Below are positions 53,838-62,612 of a stretch of DNA of 64,000 nt, piece by piece. The stretch lies in contig NZ_CP036274.1 in NCBI RefSeq assembly GCF_007747655.1, positions 6,882,001 through 6,946,000 on the forward strand, read 5' to 3'. Position numbers and translations under genes: made by a program. The notes beneath the pieces are model-generated. The model saw only the letters and a list, made by a program, of their open reading frames with translations. It was not told where the DNA came from and did not search any database. Source of the stretch: Anatilimnocola aggregata. GTDB lineage: Bacteria; Planctomycetota; Planctomycetia; Pirellulales; Pirellulaceae. Within the stretch, counting starts at the first letter, position 1. Every line of letters starts with the position of its first letter.

Positions 53838-54389
53838 GGTAGTAAACACACTCCGTTTCCGGGCCCAACAGAACATGATGAGTATCAAGCAAGAGTAGAA
53901 GGAGTAGCCTAATGCTGGGGGCAGATCGGAGCCAGTCGGGAGCAAAATTATCAGCGCGTCGTGCGACATTCACGCGATTGAATCGCAACATTCATGCGCG
54001 CGGGATATGTGCGGTCTAGGTACAGCCTGATGCCAGAAACGGCAGCTGGCCGAATCTTCAGTGGTCTTAAGTTGACAGCGCCGCCGGCAGTCGAAACCCT
54101 TTATTCGGGACGCACGCTACAAACGGCGCGGCCCCAACCGCAGGCCAGCTAGACCAGTCATTAAGAGCCGGGAGAACGGCCCGTTATGTGGACTGGCAGA
54201 ACAATTCGCCTCGATATGGCCGCGATTGCCGCCCGCGGGCATCCGCCTTGCTAGGTAGTTGCCGGCGAAACGAACCGCACCCTGCCCGTGCGCAGCCGGG
54301 CATTGTTTGTTCTTGGAATAAGGACAGCGATCAAGAAGTTACCAAGTCCCAATCAGTCCGTGTCGTCGCCAAACGTTGAGGAACCTGCC
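53838..54389. other. Intergenic region between sulfatase and the 54.4 kb gene
   Basis: About 550 bases holding the divergent upstream regions of two genes. No tRNA, terminator or clear promoter is visible, and no reading frame in it has a ribosome site plus protein-like composition. Confidence 0.4.
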
Positions 54390-54782
54390 ATGTTGAACAC
54401 CGCCGAATGTCTCCCCTCTACGAGTCTTACCAAACAGTTCGTCCGCTCGAAGCGAGCAATCGCGATCGTCGTGTCGAACGAATCAGGAAGCGAACCGCTC
54501 GCAGCTGATCTTTGCTTCTCATTGCGAGGGTCCTTGTTGCTCGCCTCATCCGGCCAACAGTTGGCCGATTTGACGTGGGATCACGAGATTGTGTTTTGCT
54601 CCGTCGGCCTCATCACCGCGGGCAATCCCGATTCAATTTTGACCAGCAGCAACAGCGGCGTCATCCGCCTCTCTCACGGTACTCTCTGGCAAGGAGAGAT
54701 CCCCTGCTGTCGCCTGCAAGGCCAACAATGGCGCTGGCTCAACCCCGACTGCAGGTGCAACGAGATTCATTTGCATGCGTGA
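54390..54782 (+). CDS. Hypothetical protein (130 aa)
   Basis: Start at the ATG at 54390, preceded by GAGG; a frame-extending start at 54288 is less likely. It is a beta-rich, Ser-containing sequence with a small hydrophobic core (LCFSLRGSLLLASS) and a Cys-rich end (DCRCNEIHLHA). No family recognised. It converges with the following membrane-protein pair. Confidence 0.45.
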   Translation: MLNTAECLPSTSLTKQFVRSKRAIAIVVSNESGSEPLAADLCFSLRGSLLLASSGQQLADLTWDHEIVFCSVGLITAGNPDSILTSSNSGVIRLSHGTLWQGEIPCCRLQGQQWRWLNPDCRCNEIHLHA

Positions 54783-54850
54783 GGCGACCACCATAGGTTC
54801 GACCGTTACCTGGAACAACAGCTCTGTTAAGCCAAGTGCCTTTGCCTAAG

Positions 54851-55588
54851 CTAAGCCGGAGCTGCAGGTGCGGCTTCTGGAGCTGCAGCTGGGGCCGGAC
54901 CACCGCCTCCTGGGTATGGAGAATAGGCTGGAGCTGGCGCGGGGAAGGCACCACGTTCGCGCCAGGGTTCTAAATTGTAACGCGAACGCATTCCCGGTCC
55001 GTACATGATCCAGCGCCCAATCGCCGTTCGCTCAGCGGGGTCAATCGGCTCGCCAATAACCGCTTTAAGAACGGATTCATGAATTTCGCCGGACTCTCCC
55101 CGTTGTGTGATTGTCAACCAACGGAGAACTCGACCGCGGTCTTCTGCTGACAACGTGCCACCATCCCGAATTGTTTCAAGTAAACCAGTAGGGGGCATCA
55201 CCTCGTAATCCACAACGATTCGCTCTAAGCGGCGAGGCTGCACGCGAACACGTTCATTCAACCAATTGTTGATCGGTGCGGCCTCTGCAGGCGTAACGAT
55301 GCCCGTTGTTAGTGCGGATTCCAAGTTTTCGCGTACAATCGAAGGCATCGCAATTTGCTCATGGAGTTCCGTATACTGGGAAATTGCTAGGCACAAACTT
55401 GCAGTGGCTGCAACCAAGCACAACACTGCCATCCAAAGTCCTACCTGAAGCAAAATTCGCGGCCTGGCAGCAACGCCGTCGTTAGGACTGCCAAACGCCA
55501 AGTCCTGCCTAAACAGCAGAACGAACGCGATAGGTGTAACCAGGAGCGTGCCGATGATCGTACCAAAAACGAACACGTATGGAGCCAC
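54851..55588 (-). CDS. Hypothetical membrane protein, downstream partner of the 55.6 kb gene
   Basis: 245 aa. Two membrane helices at the N-terminus (VFVFGTIIGTLLVTPIAFVLLF; VGLWMAVLCLVAATASLCLAI), an acidic helical middle, and a Pro/Ala-rich tail (PAPAPAYSPYPGGGG). It lies 13 bases after the larger protein gene on the same strand, so the two are very likely one operon. No family recognised. Confidence 0.6.
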   Translation of the reverse strand: MAPYVFVFGTIIGTLLVTPIAFVLLFRQDLAFGSPNDGVAARPRILLQVGLWMAVLCLVAATASLCLAISQYTELHEQIAMPSIVRENLESALTTGIVTPAEAAPINNWLNERVRVQPRRLERIVVDYEVMPPTGLLETIRDGGTLSAEDRGRVLRWLTITQRGESGEIHESVLKAVIGEPIDPAERTAIGRWIMYGPGMRSRYNLEPWRERGAFPAPAPAYSPYPGGGGPAPAAAPEAAPAAPA

Positions 55589-55601
55589 AATGCGTCCTCA
55601 C

Positions 55602-57596
55602 TTAGCGAATCTTGGCGGCGCGAAAATGTTGCCTCAGTCGTTCAACCTCCCGCATGCGAGCTTCTTCATCCGAAGGAAAATGCAACGCATCGGGCACGAG
55701 AGTGTCAAAGCAAACTCGATCAATCTCCATACCGTCCGTACTAACAACGGCCTCCCACCGACCAGACTGAAGCACCTTCAGTTTCAAATAGGCGCTTACG
55801 GTACCCAGTGGGTTAAGAAACCTGTCAACCATCATCACCCGCCCGTTCCACTCTCCCTCGCGAATGCCCCCGAGATCTATTTCGTCCTGGAGTGTAACGT
55901 GGTCCACTCCCTTCGGTTCATACAGGGGAGGCGAAAACTGCGAGGCAAACTTCTCAAGCAGGGCAAGTCCAGTTGGAGCTGGAGCTGCCACCGATAACTT
56001 TGACGGAGCGGGACGCGTCTTGCGTGGATCAAACTCGTGAAGTCTTCCCGTCCGTTGGTAGTAGCACCAACCAAACGGCATTGGCTCGAAGTGTCGCAAT
56101 TCGTACTTCTGCCCAGAGAGCGACTCGTAAGTCGCATTCAAGAGCACTTCGTCTCCGAAGTAAACTTGCGTTGTATTTCGCAGGTCGGCAATCGTATCAA
56201 TGATTTGATACCACACCCCCTCATGTTGAAAGTAGATGGACTCATCTGGCGTCAATGGCTGTTGCAACAATTCGACATACATCGGATACTGAAGAACCGG
56301 GGAACCACTTTTTGTGGAGACACTCCATGGCTCTTCCTGATACGCATGAGAGAACTCTCGCTTCCTTAACTCAGCTCGAATTGGGTCCAACTTCACGGGC
56401 CAAGGTGAAATATCTCGTCCAGGCCGAGGCAAGTCGATCTGCAAGGAATCACGATGAAGAATCGAGGCATATCCTGTTGCCAAAACCACACCGGACGAAA
56501 GTCGAATAATAGCGTTTACATCCAATGCGGGGCCCAACCCAGAATTCCCAATCGCAAACGACGCGAAGCTCCATTCTGCCGTCGGATCCGCATCCAATTC
56601 GGACCCGACCACCTGCCCGTAACTGTAATGAAGAGTCGATGACTCAAGGAACGGCGTGTCGTCCAAAGCTGACCAAGGAAACGTCCTCTCTTGTAGGAGG
56701 CGCACCCTTACCGATACGTCCGACACAAACTTGGTGCCAATACGCCGCCGATTTCGAATGTCCAACTTCAGCCGATACTCAAAAGACGAAGGTCCGTCCA
56801 CAGTTAAGCTCGGCGGGATAATCGGCGATTGAAACGAGATTTCCGATGCACCGCGAAACAGCGTGGGCGGTACTACGGCCGACACCTCAGGGTCCAGTGG
56901 CTTAGCTGGCTCCACTATAAACTTCTCACGATACGTCCCCGTATTGTTGAAATAAAACTCGGAGAATTCACGCGCTGTTTTCTGACGTTCGGATTCGCTG
57001 ATTGTCAAATAGAACGGCGACTGCTGTCCTGAGGAACTGACCGAGTAGGGAAAATGCATATCTGCGGACGTCAGCTCAAACCCGTCCTGCAAGGCAAGAA
57101 ACAACCCAGCAATTGCCGACAGAAGAATCGGCAATGCAATGAGAACTGCCACCACGCGCTGCCGACGTTGCTGGCGCGTCAAAACTAGCACTTCGACATC
57201 ACGCAGCGCGCTTATCGCACTGCGTAAATGCTTGCGAGATTCAACCCAATGAATGGCGGTGACGTTTTTACTGGCATCGCAGATTGTTTCCTGGATATTC
57301 GCAACCTCTGCCTGAATGATTCCACGTAACTCGGCAAGGCGACTACGTCCCGGTCGTGGCACGAGGTGATCAAGAGTACCACGTTGTGACGAAGTGACGG
57401 CAGCTGTCGCGGCTTCACAAAGCTCACGGCGGGCGATAACTCGGCCGGGCTCGTCGAGTTCACTAAAAGGAACAGCCAACTTGCGTTCCATTAGTGCCAG
57501 GGCATCGTGAAGTGAATTAAACGGACCTGGCGATTCAGTAGCAAATGAGCTTGCAATAGCAGGCAAAACTTCACTCAGCGAAACCATAAACTTCAC
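55602..57596 (-). CDS. Large hypothetical membrane protein with disturbed start region
   Basis: About 664 aa from the GTG at 57596; the natural start is probably the ATG at 57587 (MVSLSEVLPAIASS). An N-terminal coiled-coil-like region (about 30-160) precedes one membrane helix (VVAVLIALPILLSAIAGLFLAL). A long beta-rich extracytoplasmic part follows. A 22-bp tandem duplication covers the start (see findings): the good ribosome site GGGAAG is next to the out-of-frame upstream ATG at 57609. No family recognised. Confidence 0.6.
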   Translation of the reverse strand: MKFMVSLSEVLPAIASSFATESPGPFNSLHDALALMERKLAVPFSELDEPGRVIARRELCEAATAAVTSSQRGTLDHLVPRPGRSRLAELRGIIQAEVANIQETICDASKNVTAIHWVESRKHLRSAISALRDVEVLVLTRQQRRQRVVAVLIALPILLSAIAGLFLALQDGFELTSADMHFPYSVSSSGQQSPFYLTISESERQKTAREFSEFYFNNTGTYREKFIVEPAKPLDPEVSAVVPPTLFRGASEISFQSPIIPPSLTVDGPSSFEYRLKLDIRNRRRIGTKFVSDVSVRVRLLQERTFPWSALDDTPFLESSTLHYSYGQVVGSELDADPTAEWSFASFAIGNSGLGPALDVNAIIRLSSGVVLATGYASILHRDSLQIDLPRPGRDISPWPVKLDPIRAELRKREFSHAYQEEPWSVSTKSGSPVLQYPMYVELLQQPLTPDESIYFQHEGVWYQIIDTIADLRNTTQVYFGDEVLLNATYESLSGQKYELRHFEPMPFGWCYYQRTGRLHEFDPRKTRPAPSKLSVAAPAPTGLALLEKFASQFSPPLYEPKGVDHVTLQDEIDLGGIREGEWNGRVMMVDRFLNPLGTVSAYLKLKVLQSGRWEAVVSTDGMEIDRVCFDTLVPDALHFPSDEEARMREVERLRQHFRAAKIR

Positions 57597-57610
57597 TCAG
57601 CGAAACCATA
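57567..57610. repeat. Perfect 22-bp tandem duplication at the start of the 55.6-57.6 kb gene
   Basis: Two adjacent identical copies of AACTTCACTCAGCGAAACCA plus TA (57567-57588 and 57589-57610). Since 22 is not a multiple of three, the upstream copy puts its ATG out of frame with the gene. Confidence 0.95.
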
Positions 57611-57695
57611 ATGCTTCCCTGTAAAGGCAGCAGTGCAGGCGCACGGATTCGCTGATCTTATCCGAGAACTTCTATAAGTCAAATTATTGCCAAAA

Positions 57696-57701
57696 ATTAT
57701 A
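57696..57701 (-). promoter_or_regulatory. Possible -10 element of the two-gene membrane-protein operon
   Basis: A perfect TATAAT on the reverse strand, about 90 bases upstream of the first gene, in an AT-rich stretch. The -35 region is not clear. Confidence 0.35.
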
Positions 57702-57769
57702 CTACACAAAACAGATCGCCGAACCAAAATACTAGTGTTGTCTTTGGCAAATCTGATTTAATATCAGAC

Positions 57770-57794
57770 AGGAGTGACAAATAGTGTCACTCCT
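57770..57794. terminator. Perfect 10-bp hairpin in the intergenic region
   Basis: AGGAGTGACA (57770-57779) and TGTCACTCCT (57785-57794) flank a five-base loop. It lies between the stop at 57924 and the next start, so it may end the upstream transcript. There is no long T-run on either side. The rest of 57611-57923 is AT-rich and shows no gene. Confidence 0.5.
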
Positions 57795-57923
57795 TGATAG
57801 AGGAATCGACAGCACGCCGGGGACACAATATTCAGCAACTTAGCATAGCGTGTTTGCTGGTTTCTCCTGACTTGAGATTAAAGGGATAGGTTGGAACGCA
57901 ATATTCCATCAGAACGCGACGTA

Positions 57924-58394
57924 CTATTTGCCCTTCCCTTCCCGAAAGCTGAGGGTCATGAGCAGGACCTCGGCGATGTCGGCGGGGGTTTTGGCTTCGG
58001 TGTGAAAGTTGATGCCTTCTTTGGCCGTGGTCGAGGTGACGACGAGGTGGTCGTTCTTGCCGTGGGCGACGAAGATTTGGCGGCCGCCGATGGTAGTCTC
58101 TTTGAGCCACTGACGATCGTTCTCGCGCACGCGCAGGGCCTGATTGACCAGGCTGCCGCCGAAAACAGGAGCACCAGGAGGCGGGACGTTCCCCATTTCG
58201 AAGTTGATCTTCAGCCCACCTTTCTTCTCGATCACGCCGACAACGCTATCGAAGCCTTGTTTCGGTTCGTAGGCATAGCCGGGGAGCAGGGTAATCTCGA
58301 AGCCGCCGGGCAATGCTGTTTGGGCCCAGGCCGGCACAGCTGCGAGCGTGAGGAGCAAACCGCCAACGAGCGCCAGAGTCTGTTGCGAAATCAT
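57924..58394 (-). CDS. Secreted hypothetical protein (156 aa)
   Basis: Start at the ATG at 58394 (MISQQTLALVGGLLLTLAAVPAWAQ, a clear signal peptide with AWA cleavage). The mature part is beta-rich (GGFEITLLPGYAYEPKQGFD; GLKINFEMGNVPPPG), with a conserved-looking WLKETTIGGRQIFVAHGKN. No family recognised. It is encoded 200 bases downstream of the FkbM methyltransferase gene on the same strand. Confidence 0.65.
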   Translation of the reverse strand: MISQQTLALVGGLLLTLAAVPAWAQTALPGGFEITLLPGYAYEPKQGFDSVVGVIEKKGGLKINFEMGNVPPPGAPVFGGSLVNQALRVRENDRQWLKETTIGGRQIFVAHGKNDHLVVTSTTAKEGINFHTEAKTPADIAEVLLMTLSFREGKGK

Positions 58395-58601
58395 GGGGGC
58401 CTCTGCAAAGGGTAGACAGGTGAAATAAGGGGAGCGGCAACTTGCCGGTCGTTGGGTGCAGGCGCGGGAAGCAAATGGCTCACGGGCTGGGAAGCCTGGA
58501 CCACGCGAAAAGTCCAGCCGAGCCCACAGGTCAGGGATAAGACGAGAAGTAGAAATGATTGGTTTGCACCCGGCAATAAAGTTTCTTGAGGGAATAATCA
58601 A

Positions 58602-59630
58602 CTAGCCTGATCCTAGGGCGAGAAATGCCTGATAATCGTCGCGCCAGCGAGCCTGCGGCGAGAGGATTCGAGGCAAGCGCGATTGAATGCCCGTTTCGCG
58701 TGGGATGGCCAGCAGGTTGATATCACCCGTGCCGGGAAAGAGGTTTTCTTTAACGCCCCGGAAGTTGTCCGGAGAGAAAAACGCCGCGAAGTGCCAATAA
58801 CAGTCGTACGACCTGGCCTGCAGCCAACCAATGGCCTGTGCGGTTGCCGGACCTTCTTTGGCTTCCATGTAAATATGAGGGCGAGTGCGTTCGATCAGGT
58901 CGGTGGCACCGAGCAACACGTCGAAGTCCATTCCCTCCACATCGATCTTGATCAATCGGCAGCGCGCGAGGGCCAGTGAATCGAGCGTCACGAGCGGGGT
59001 CCGTTCGCCGGGGCCCGAAGAGGTCACGCGCACAGCTCCAAAATTTCCCGCCTGGTCTGGTCCTGGAATCGGAATGAGCACTTCGCCGGCCGACTTACCC
59101 ACCGCTTCGCGGCGGACCTGGGCGAAGGTAATGCCGTTGAATGTGAGGGTGGCGCACAACGCTTGGGCCACCAAAGGCTGGGGCTCGAACAGGATGAGCT
59201 TGCCTTGCGCCCCGACTTTGGCGGCCAAGGCCAACGCAACTGTGCCCACATTGGCCCCAACATCAATCACGACATCTCCCGGCCGCACCAGCTCCGCCAT
59301 CAGGCGATTTTCGCTTTCCGCGAACTCACCGTAGACTTCGAGCGCTCGGCCAATCACTTCGTCGCGTGGCAAAAAGACCATTGGACCGTGCCGGCAAGTC
59401 CGCACACAGAAAACGGTGTTCTGCGAGGCATCTTGCAACTTCAGATCGGGAATGATGTTCGCCATGACGGGTTCGCAATTGCGGTCGGTGCCGGTGAGCA
59501 TTGGAGCAGGGGAGTGGAATGTTCGCAAATGCCAGTAGCTGAACGATCGATGGATGTCCGATTGCCAGACTTGGTTAACCGGGCCGCTTGCGGCCGTTTG
59601 AACTGGTAGTTCGCTTATTTTGCAGTTCAC
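58602..59630 (-). CDS. FkbM-family SAM methyltransferase
   Basis: 342 aa in the open frame; the natural start is probably the ATG at 59465 (MANIIPDLKLQDASQ) or 59501. SAM-binding motif VVIDVGANVGTVALALA, acidic strand LILFEPQPLV, and the FkbM block LIKIDVEGMDFDVLLGA followed by PHIYMEAKEG. These enzymes O-methylate sugars, polyketides or glycans. The companion gene product is unknown. Confidence 0.85.
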   Translation of the reverse strand: MNCKISELPVQTAASGPVNQVWQSDIHRSFSYWHLRTFHSPAPMLTGTDRNCEPVMANIIPDLKLQDASQNTVFCVRTCRHGPMVFLPRDEVIGRALEVYGEFAESENRLMAELVRPGDVVIDVGANVGTVALALAAKVGAQGKLILFEPQPLVAQALCATLTFNGITFAQVRREAVGKSAGEVLIPIPGPDQAGNFGAVRVTSSGPGERTPLVTLDSLALARCRLIKIDVEGMDFDVLLGATDLIERTRPHIYMEAKEGPATAQAIGWLQARSYDCYWHFAAFFSPDNFRGVKENLFPGTGDINLLAIPRETGIQSRLPRILSPQARWRDDYQAFLALGSG

Positions 59631-60512
59631 CCTCGCAAGCGAGTGAGTTAACCAGATGACATTTAAAGCTAGTTGGACTACTGGTCACCGTGAGACATTT
59701 TTGCCGGAACATTTTGCCAAAATGGCAAGACCAACCTAGTCAACGGTTCGGGGTCTAATGATTGCGGCGTTTTGTCACTGTAGGTTCTGGCCGCTGGCCG
59801 GTACTTGGAGCGGTGAGACACCGAAGTGGGAGTTGACGGACGGATGATCCAATGCTGCCCCCAACTACCGACCAGGATCACATCCGGCGGATGTGACCTA
59901 GCTTGTGGGCGGTGCAGGGAGATAGCAACTTCGCAAAGTGAAAGGAGATGGTGAATTATGGAAACTGATAGGGCGGAGAGGAAAGTCCCAAGGGAAAGCG
60001 ATTCGCCCTTGCTTGCGAGCGGAAAGTGGCGAGCAACTGCGGCGCAACTCGGATTTAAGTCGACGATAGTACCTGTTCAAAGTGGAAACATTCCGGAAAT
60101 AGATTCTGGACATTTCCTTAACACAAATTGCACAAGCCATGAACGGCCAACGGGTTAGGCGAGATTTTCAAATCGACAACATCTGAATTAACGGAAATTT
60201 TTCCCCTGTTCAAGCAACCGTAAACGTGAATTTGAACAGGTCTGGCCAGCCGCGTCGAAGCAGGACCAGAGCAGGCGACGGAGATGATTTGCGGCGAGGG
60301 AAACTCCCTTAACGAGAAAAGGAAATTCGCCGATTATGGAAATTTCCGCGAGGAAGCGGCGGGGGGAGCGGGTCGGTTCGTTGCCTTGTGACCGATGGGG
60401 GAGGCGGTACAATGGGCGGTTTGTAGATTTCAAGGAAGCAGTCGCTGCGGGCCGTCCTTTTGGGGAGCGGATTGCGGCGAGGTGTCAGCCGTTCTTGGGC
60501 GGGGATGAACGA
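59631..60512. other. Long gene-poor region before btaA
   Basis: 880 bases with only one weak ORF (59958-60158). No tRNA, terminator or clear promoter could be identified. The stretch before btaA ends with GGGG-AACG, which supplies its ribosome site. Confidence 0.4.
59958..60158 (+). CDS. Possible small protein (66 aa)
   Basis: The ATG at 59958 has AAAGGAG about 10-12 bases upstream, a good but somewhat distant site. The product starts METDRAERKVPRESDSPLL and is hydrophilic, with no family match. A real gene is possible but not established. Confidence 0.3.
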   Translation: METDRAERKVPRESDSPLLASGKWRATAAQLGFKSTIVPVQSGNIPEIDSGHFLNTNCTSHERPTG

Positions 60513-61706
60513 ATGTCGTTCTTGGATTGGGTTAGCGGGCGGGTTTTCAAATTCGTCCACGGTAACAACCTGGTGTACAACACCTGCTGGGAAGATCCCC
60601 GGTTGGATCACGTGGCCTTGAATCTGGGGCCGCAAGACAACGTGCTGGTCATTACGTCGGCTGGTTGCAACGCCCTCGATTACGCCATCAAGGGCCCGAA
60701 TCACGTGCATGCCGTCGATATGAATCCGCGGCAAAACGCCCTGCTCGATCTGAAGAAGGCCGGCATTCGCGCACTGGAATACGAAGACTTTTTTAAGCTG
60801 TTCGGCCAGGGCTATCACCCGAATGCCCGCAAGCTGTATCAGGACAAATTGCGGAAAGAACTGCCGCAGTGGTCGCAGAATTATTGGGATCGCTGGATCA
60901 AGTTCTTCGGCGATAAGAACCGCAGCTTTTATTTTCGCGGCACCAGCGGGCAGTTCGCCCGGATGATCAAGATTTATACCGACCGCGTGATTCGCGTTCG
61001 CCCGCTCATCGATGCCGCACTCAACGCCAAGTCGATTGAAGAGCAACGTGAGATTTACGACAAACAGCTGAAGGCCAAGTTCTGGTCGCGGCCAATGAAG
61101 TTCGCCATGAATCGCGACACGACGCTGTCGATGGTCGGTGTGCCGAAGGCTCAGCGCCGGCAAGTGGAGAAGCAATATGAGGGTGGCATTCTGAAGTTCG
61201 TGCAAGACAGCGTGGAAGCTGTTTTTCGCGATTTGCCGCTGCAAGACAACTACTTCTGGCGCGTCTATATGACGGGCAGCTATACGCCCGAATGTTGCCC
61301 CGAGTATCTCAAGCCGGATAACTTTCAAAAGCTCAAAGGTGGACTCGTTGACCGCGTGACGACGCACACCGATTCGGTGCAGGCATTCTTGGAACAGCAC
61401 AAGGGAACCATTTCGCGGTTCGTGTTGCTCGATCACATGGACTGGCTGAGCGACAAGTTCTTTCCGCTGCTGGAACTGGAGTGGCAATCGATTCTCGAAC
61501 GCGCTGACCCCGGCAAGACGCGAATCATCTGGCGCAGTGGCGGCTTGCGGACGGACTTCATCGAAAAGGTCAGCGTGACGGTCGATGGAAAACAGCGGAT
61601 GCTCACGGAGTTCCTGAAGTTTCATCCGGACCTGGCGGCCGAGTTGCACGAGAAGGACCGCGTGCATACTTATGGCAGTTTTTATATTGCGGACCTTGCG
61701 GCCTGA
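60513..61706 (+). CDS. btaA: BtaA-like S-adenosylmethionine:diacylglycerol 3-amino-3-carboxypropyltransferase
   Basis: 397 aa from the ATG at 60513 ([20 protein letters not shown]), preceded by GGGG. DUF3419 family: [29 protein letters not shown] (SAM site) and [17 protein letters not shown] are its hallmarks. It transfers the aminocarboxypropyl group of SAM to diacylglycerol, the first step of betaine lipid DGTS. The methyltransferase gene for the second step follows 44 bases later. Peripheral membrane localisation is expected. Confidence 0.92.
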   Translation: MSFLDWVSGRVFKFVHGNNLVYNTCWEDPRLDHVALNLGPQDNVLVITSAGCNALDYAIKGPNHVHAVDMNPRQNALLDLKKAGIRALEYEDFFKLFGQGYHPNARKLYQDKLRKELPQWSQNYWDRWIKFFGDKNRSFYFRGTSGQFARMIKIYTDRVIRVRPLIDAALNAKSIEEQREIYDKQLKAKFWSRPMKFAMNRDTTLSMVGVPKAQRRQVEKQYEGGILKFVQDSVEAVFRDLPLQDNYFWRVYMTGSYTPECCPEYLKPDNFQKLKGGLVDRVTTHTDSVQAFLEQHKGTISRFVLLDHMDWLSDKFFPLLELEWQSILERADPGKTRIIWRSGGLRTDFIEKVSVTVDGKQRMLTEFLKFHPDLAAELHEKDRVHTYGSFYIADLAA

Positions 61707-61750
61707 TTTAGTGTTGCACCTTGAGCTTGCCTCGTTAGCGGAATCAATCC

Positions 61751-62479
61751 ATGGGTTGGTGGTCTGATCTGAAAATCCTCTATCACCTGGCACTCAAGCC
61801 AGTGCGAGGGAAAGACCACGCTGCAAGGCTCGAGAGTTTTTACTCGGGCCAGGCCGAAGCTTACGACGACTTTCGTAAGCGACTGCTCAAAGGCCGGCAG
61901 GAGATGTACTCGGCAGTGCCCATTCCCGAGAACGGCTTGTGGGTCGATATGGGTGGCGGCACCGGCGCAAACCTTGAATACATCGCCGACAAGTTGCCGA
62001 AGCTGCGGAAGGCCTATGTGCTGGACCTTTCTCCCTCGTTGCTAGCGGTCGCACAGAAGCGAATCACCAGTCGCGGGTGGACGAATGTCGAAACGGTCGA
62101 AGCCGATGCGACCACTTTTCAACCTGCCGATGGCCCGGCCGATGTGGTGACGTTCTCCTACTCGCTGACGATGATTCCCGATTGGTTTGCCGCCATCGAA
62201 AACGCGATTGCGATGCTCAAACCAGGGGGCACGTTGGGGGTCGTCGATTTCTACGTTTCGCGAAAATACCCGCGCGATGGCTTGAAGCGGCACAGCTGGC
62301 TGACACGGACCTTCTGGCCCACGTGGTTCGCCATGGACAACGTTTATCCGTCGTCCGATCACGTCCCTTTCTTGCATCGCCACTTCGAACCCCAGCGGTT
62401 CGACGAAGAGAAGGCCAAGGTTCCATACATCCCGCTGATGCGTATGCCGTATTACGTATTTGTGGGAAAGAAGCGCTAG
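61751..62479 (+). CDS. btaB: BtaB-like SAM N-methyltransferase
   Basis: 242 aa. Class I methyltransferase with VDMGGGTGANLEYI (motif I), KAYVLDLSPSLLAVAQKRI (acidic strand) and FSYSLTMIPDWFAAIENAI (motif IV). Because it directly follows btaA, it should N-methylate diacylglyceryl-homoserine three times to give DGTS. Together the pair is enough to make a phosphorus-free membrane lipid. Confidence 0.88.
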   Translation: MGWWSDLKILYHLALKPVRGKDHAARLESFYSGQAEAYDDFRKRLLKGRQEMYSAVPIPENGLWVDMGGGTGANLEYIADKLPKLRKAYVLDLSPSLLAVAQKRITSRGWTNVETVEADATTFQPADGPADVVTFSYSLTMIPDWFAAIENAIAMLKPGGTLGVVDFYVSRKYPRDGLKRHSWLTRTFWPTWFAMDNVYPSSDHVPFLHRHFEPQRFDEEKAKVPYIPLMRMPYYVFVGKKR

Positions 62480-62612
62480 CCCAACATTGTTCTTGGCAAG
62501 AATGCAGTGAGAGATCAAAATAGCGTCTTCGTGGACCTGCAACGGATTGGCAGGTGGGTGCTTGCTTCTCTCCCAAGCATGCAGGCATAAATCGCATTTG
62601 GAGTCGCTCTGC

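Noticed and set aside
60309-61793. Reverse-strand frame of 494 codons
   Set aside because: It covers btaA antisense, and btaA has unmistakable DUF3419 motifs.
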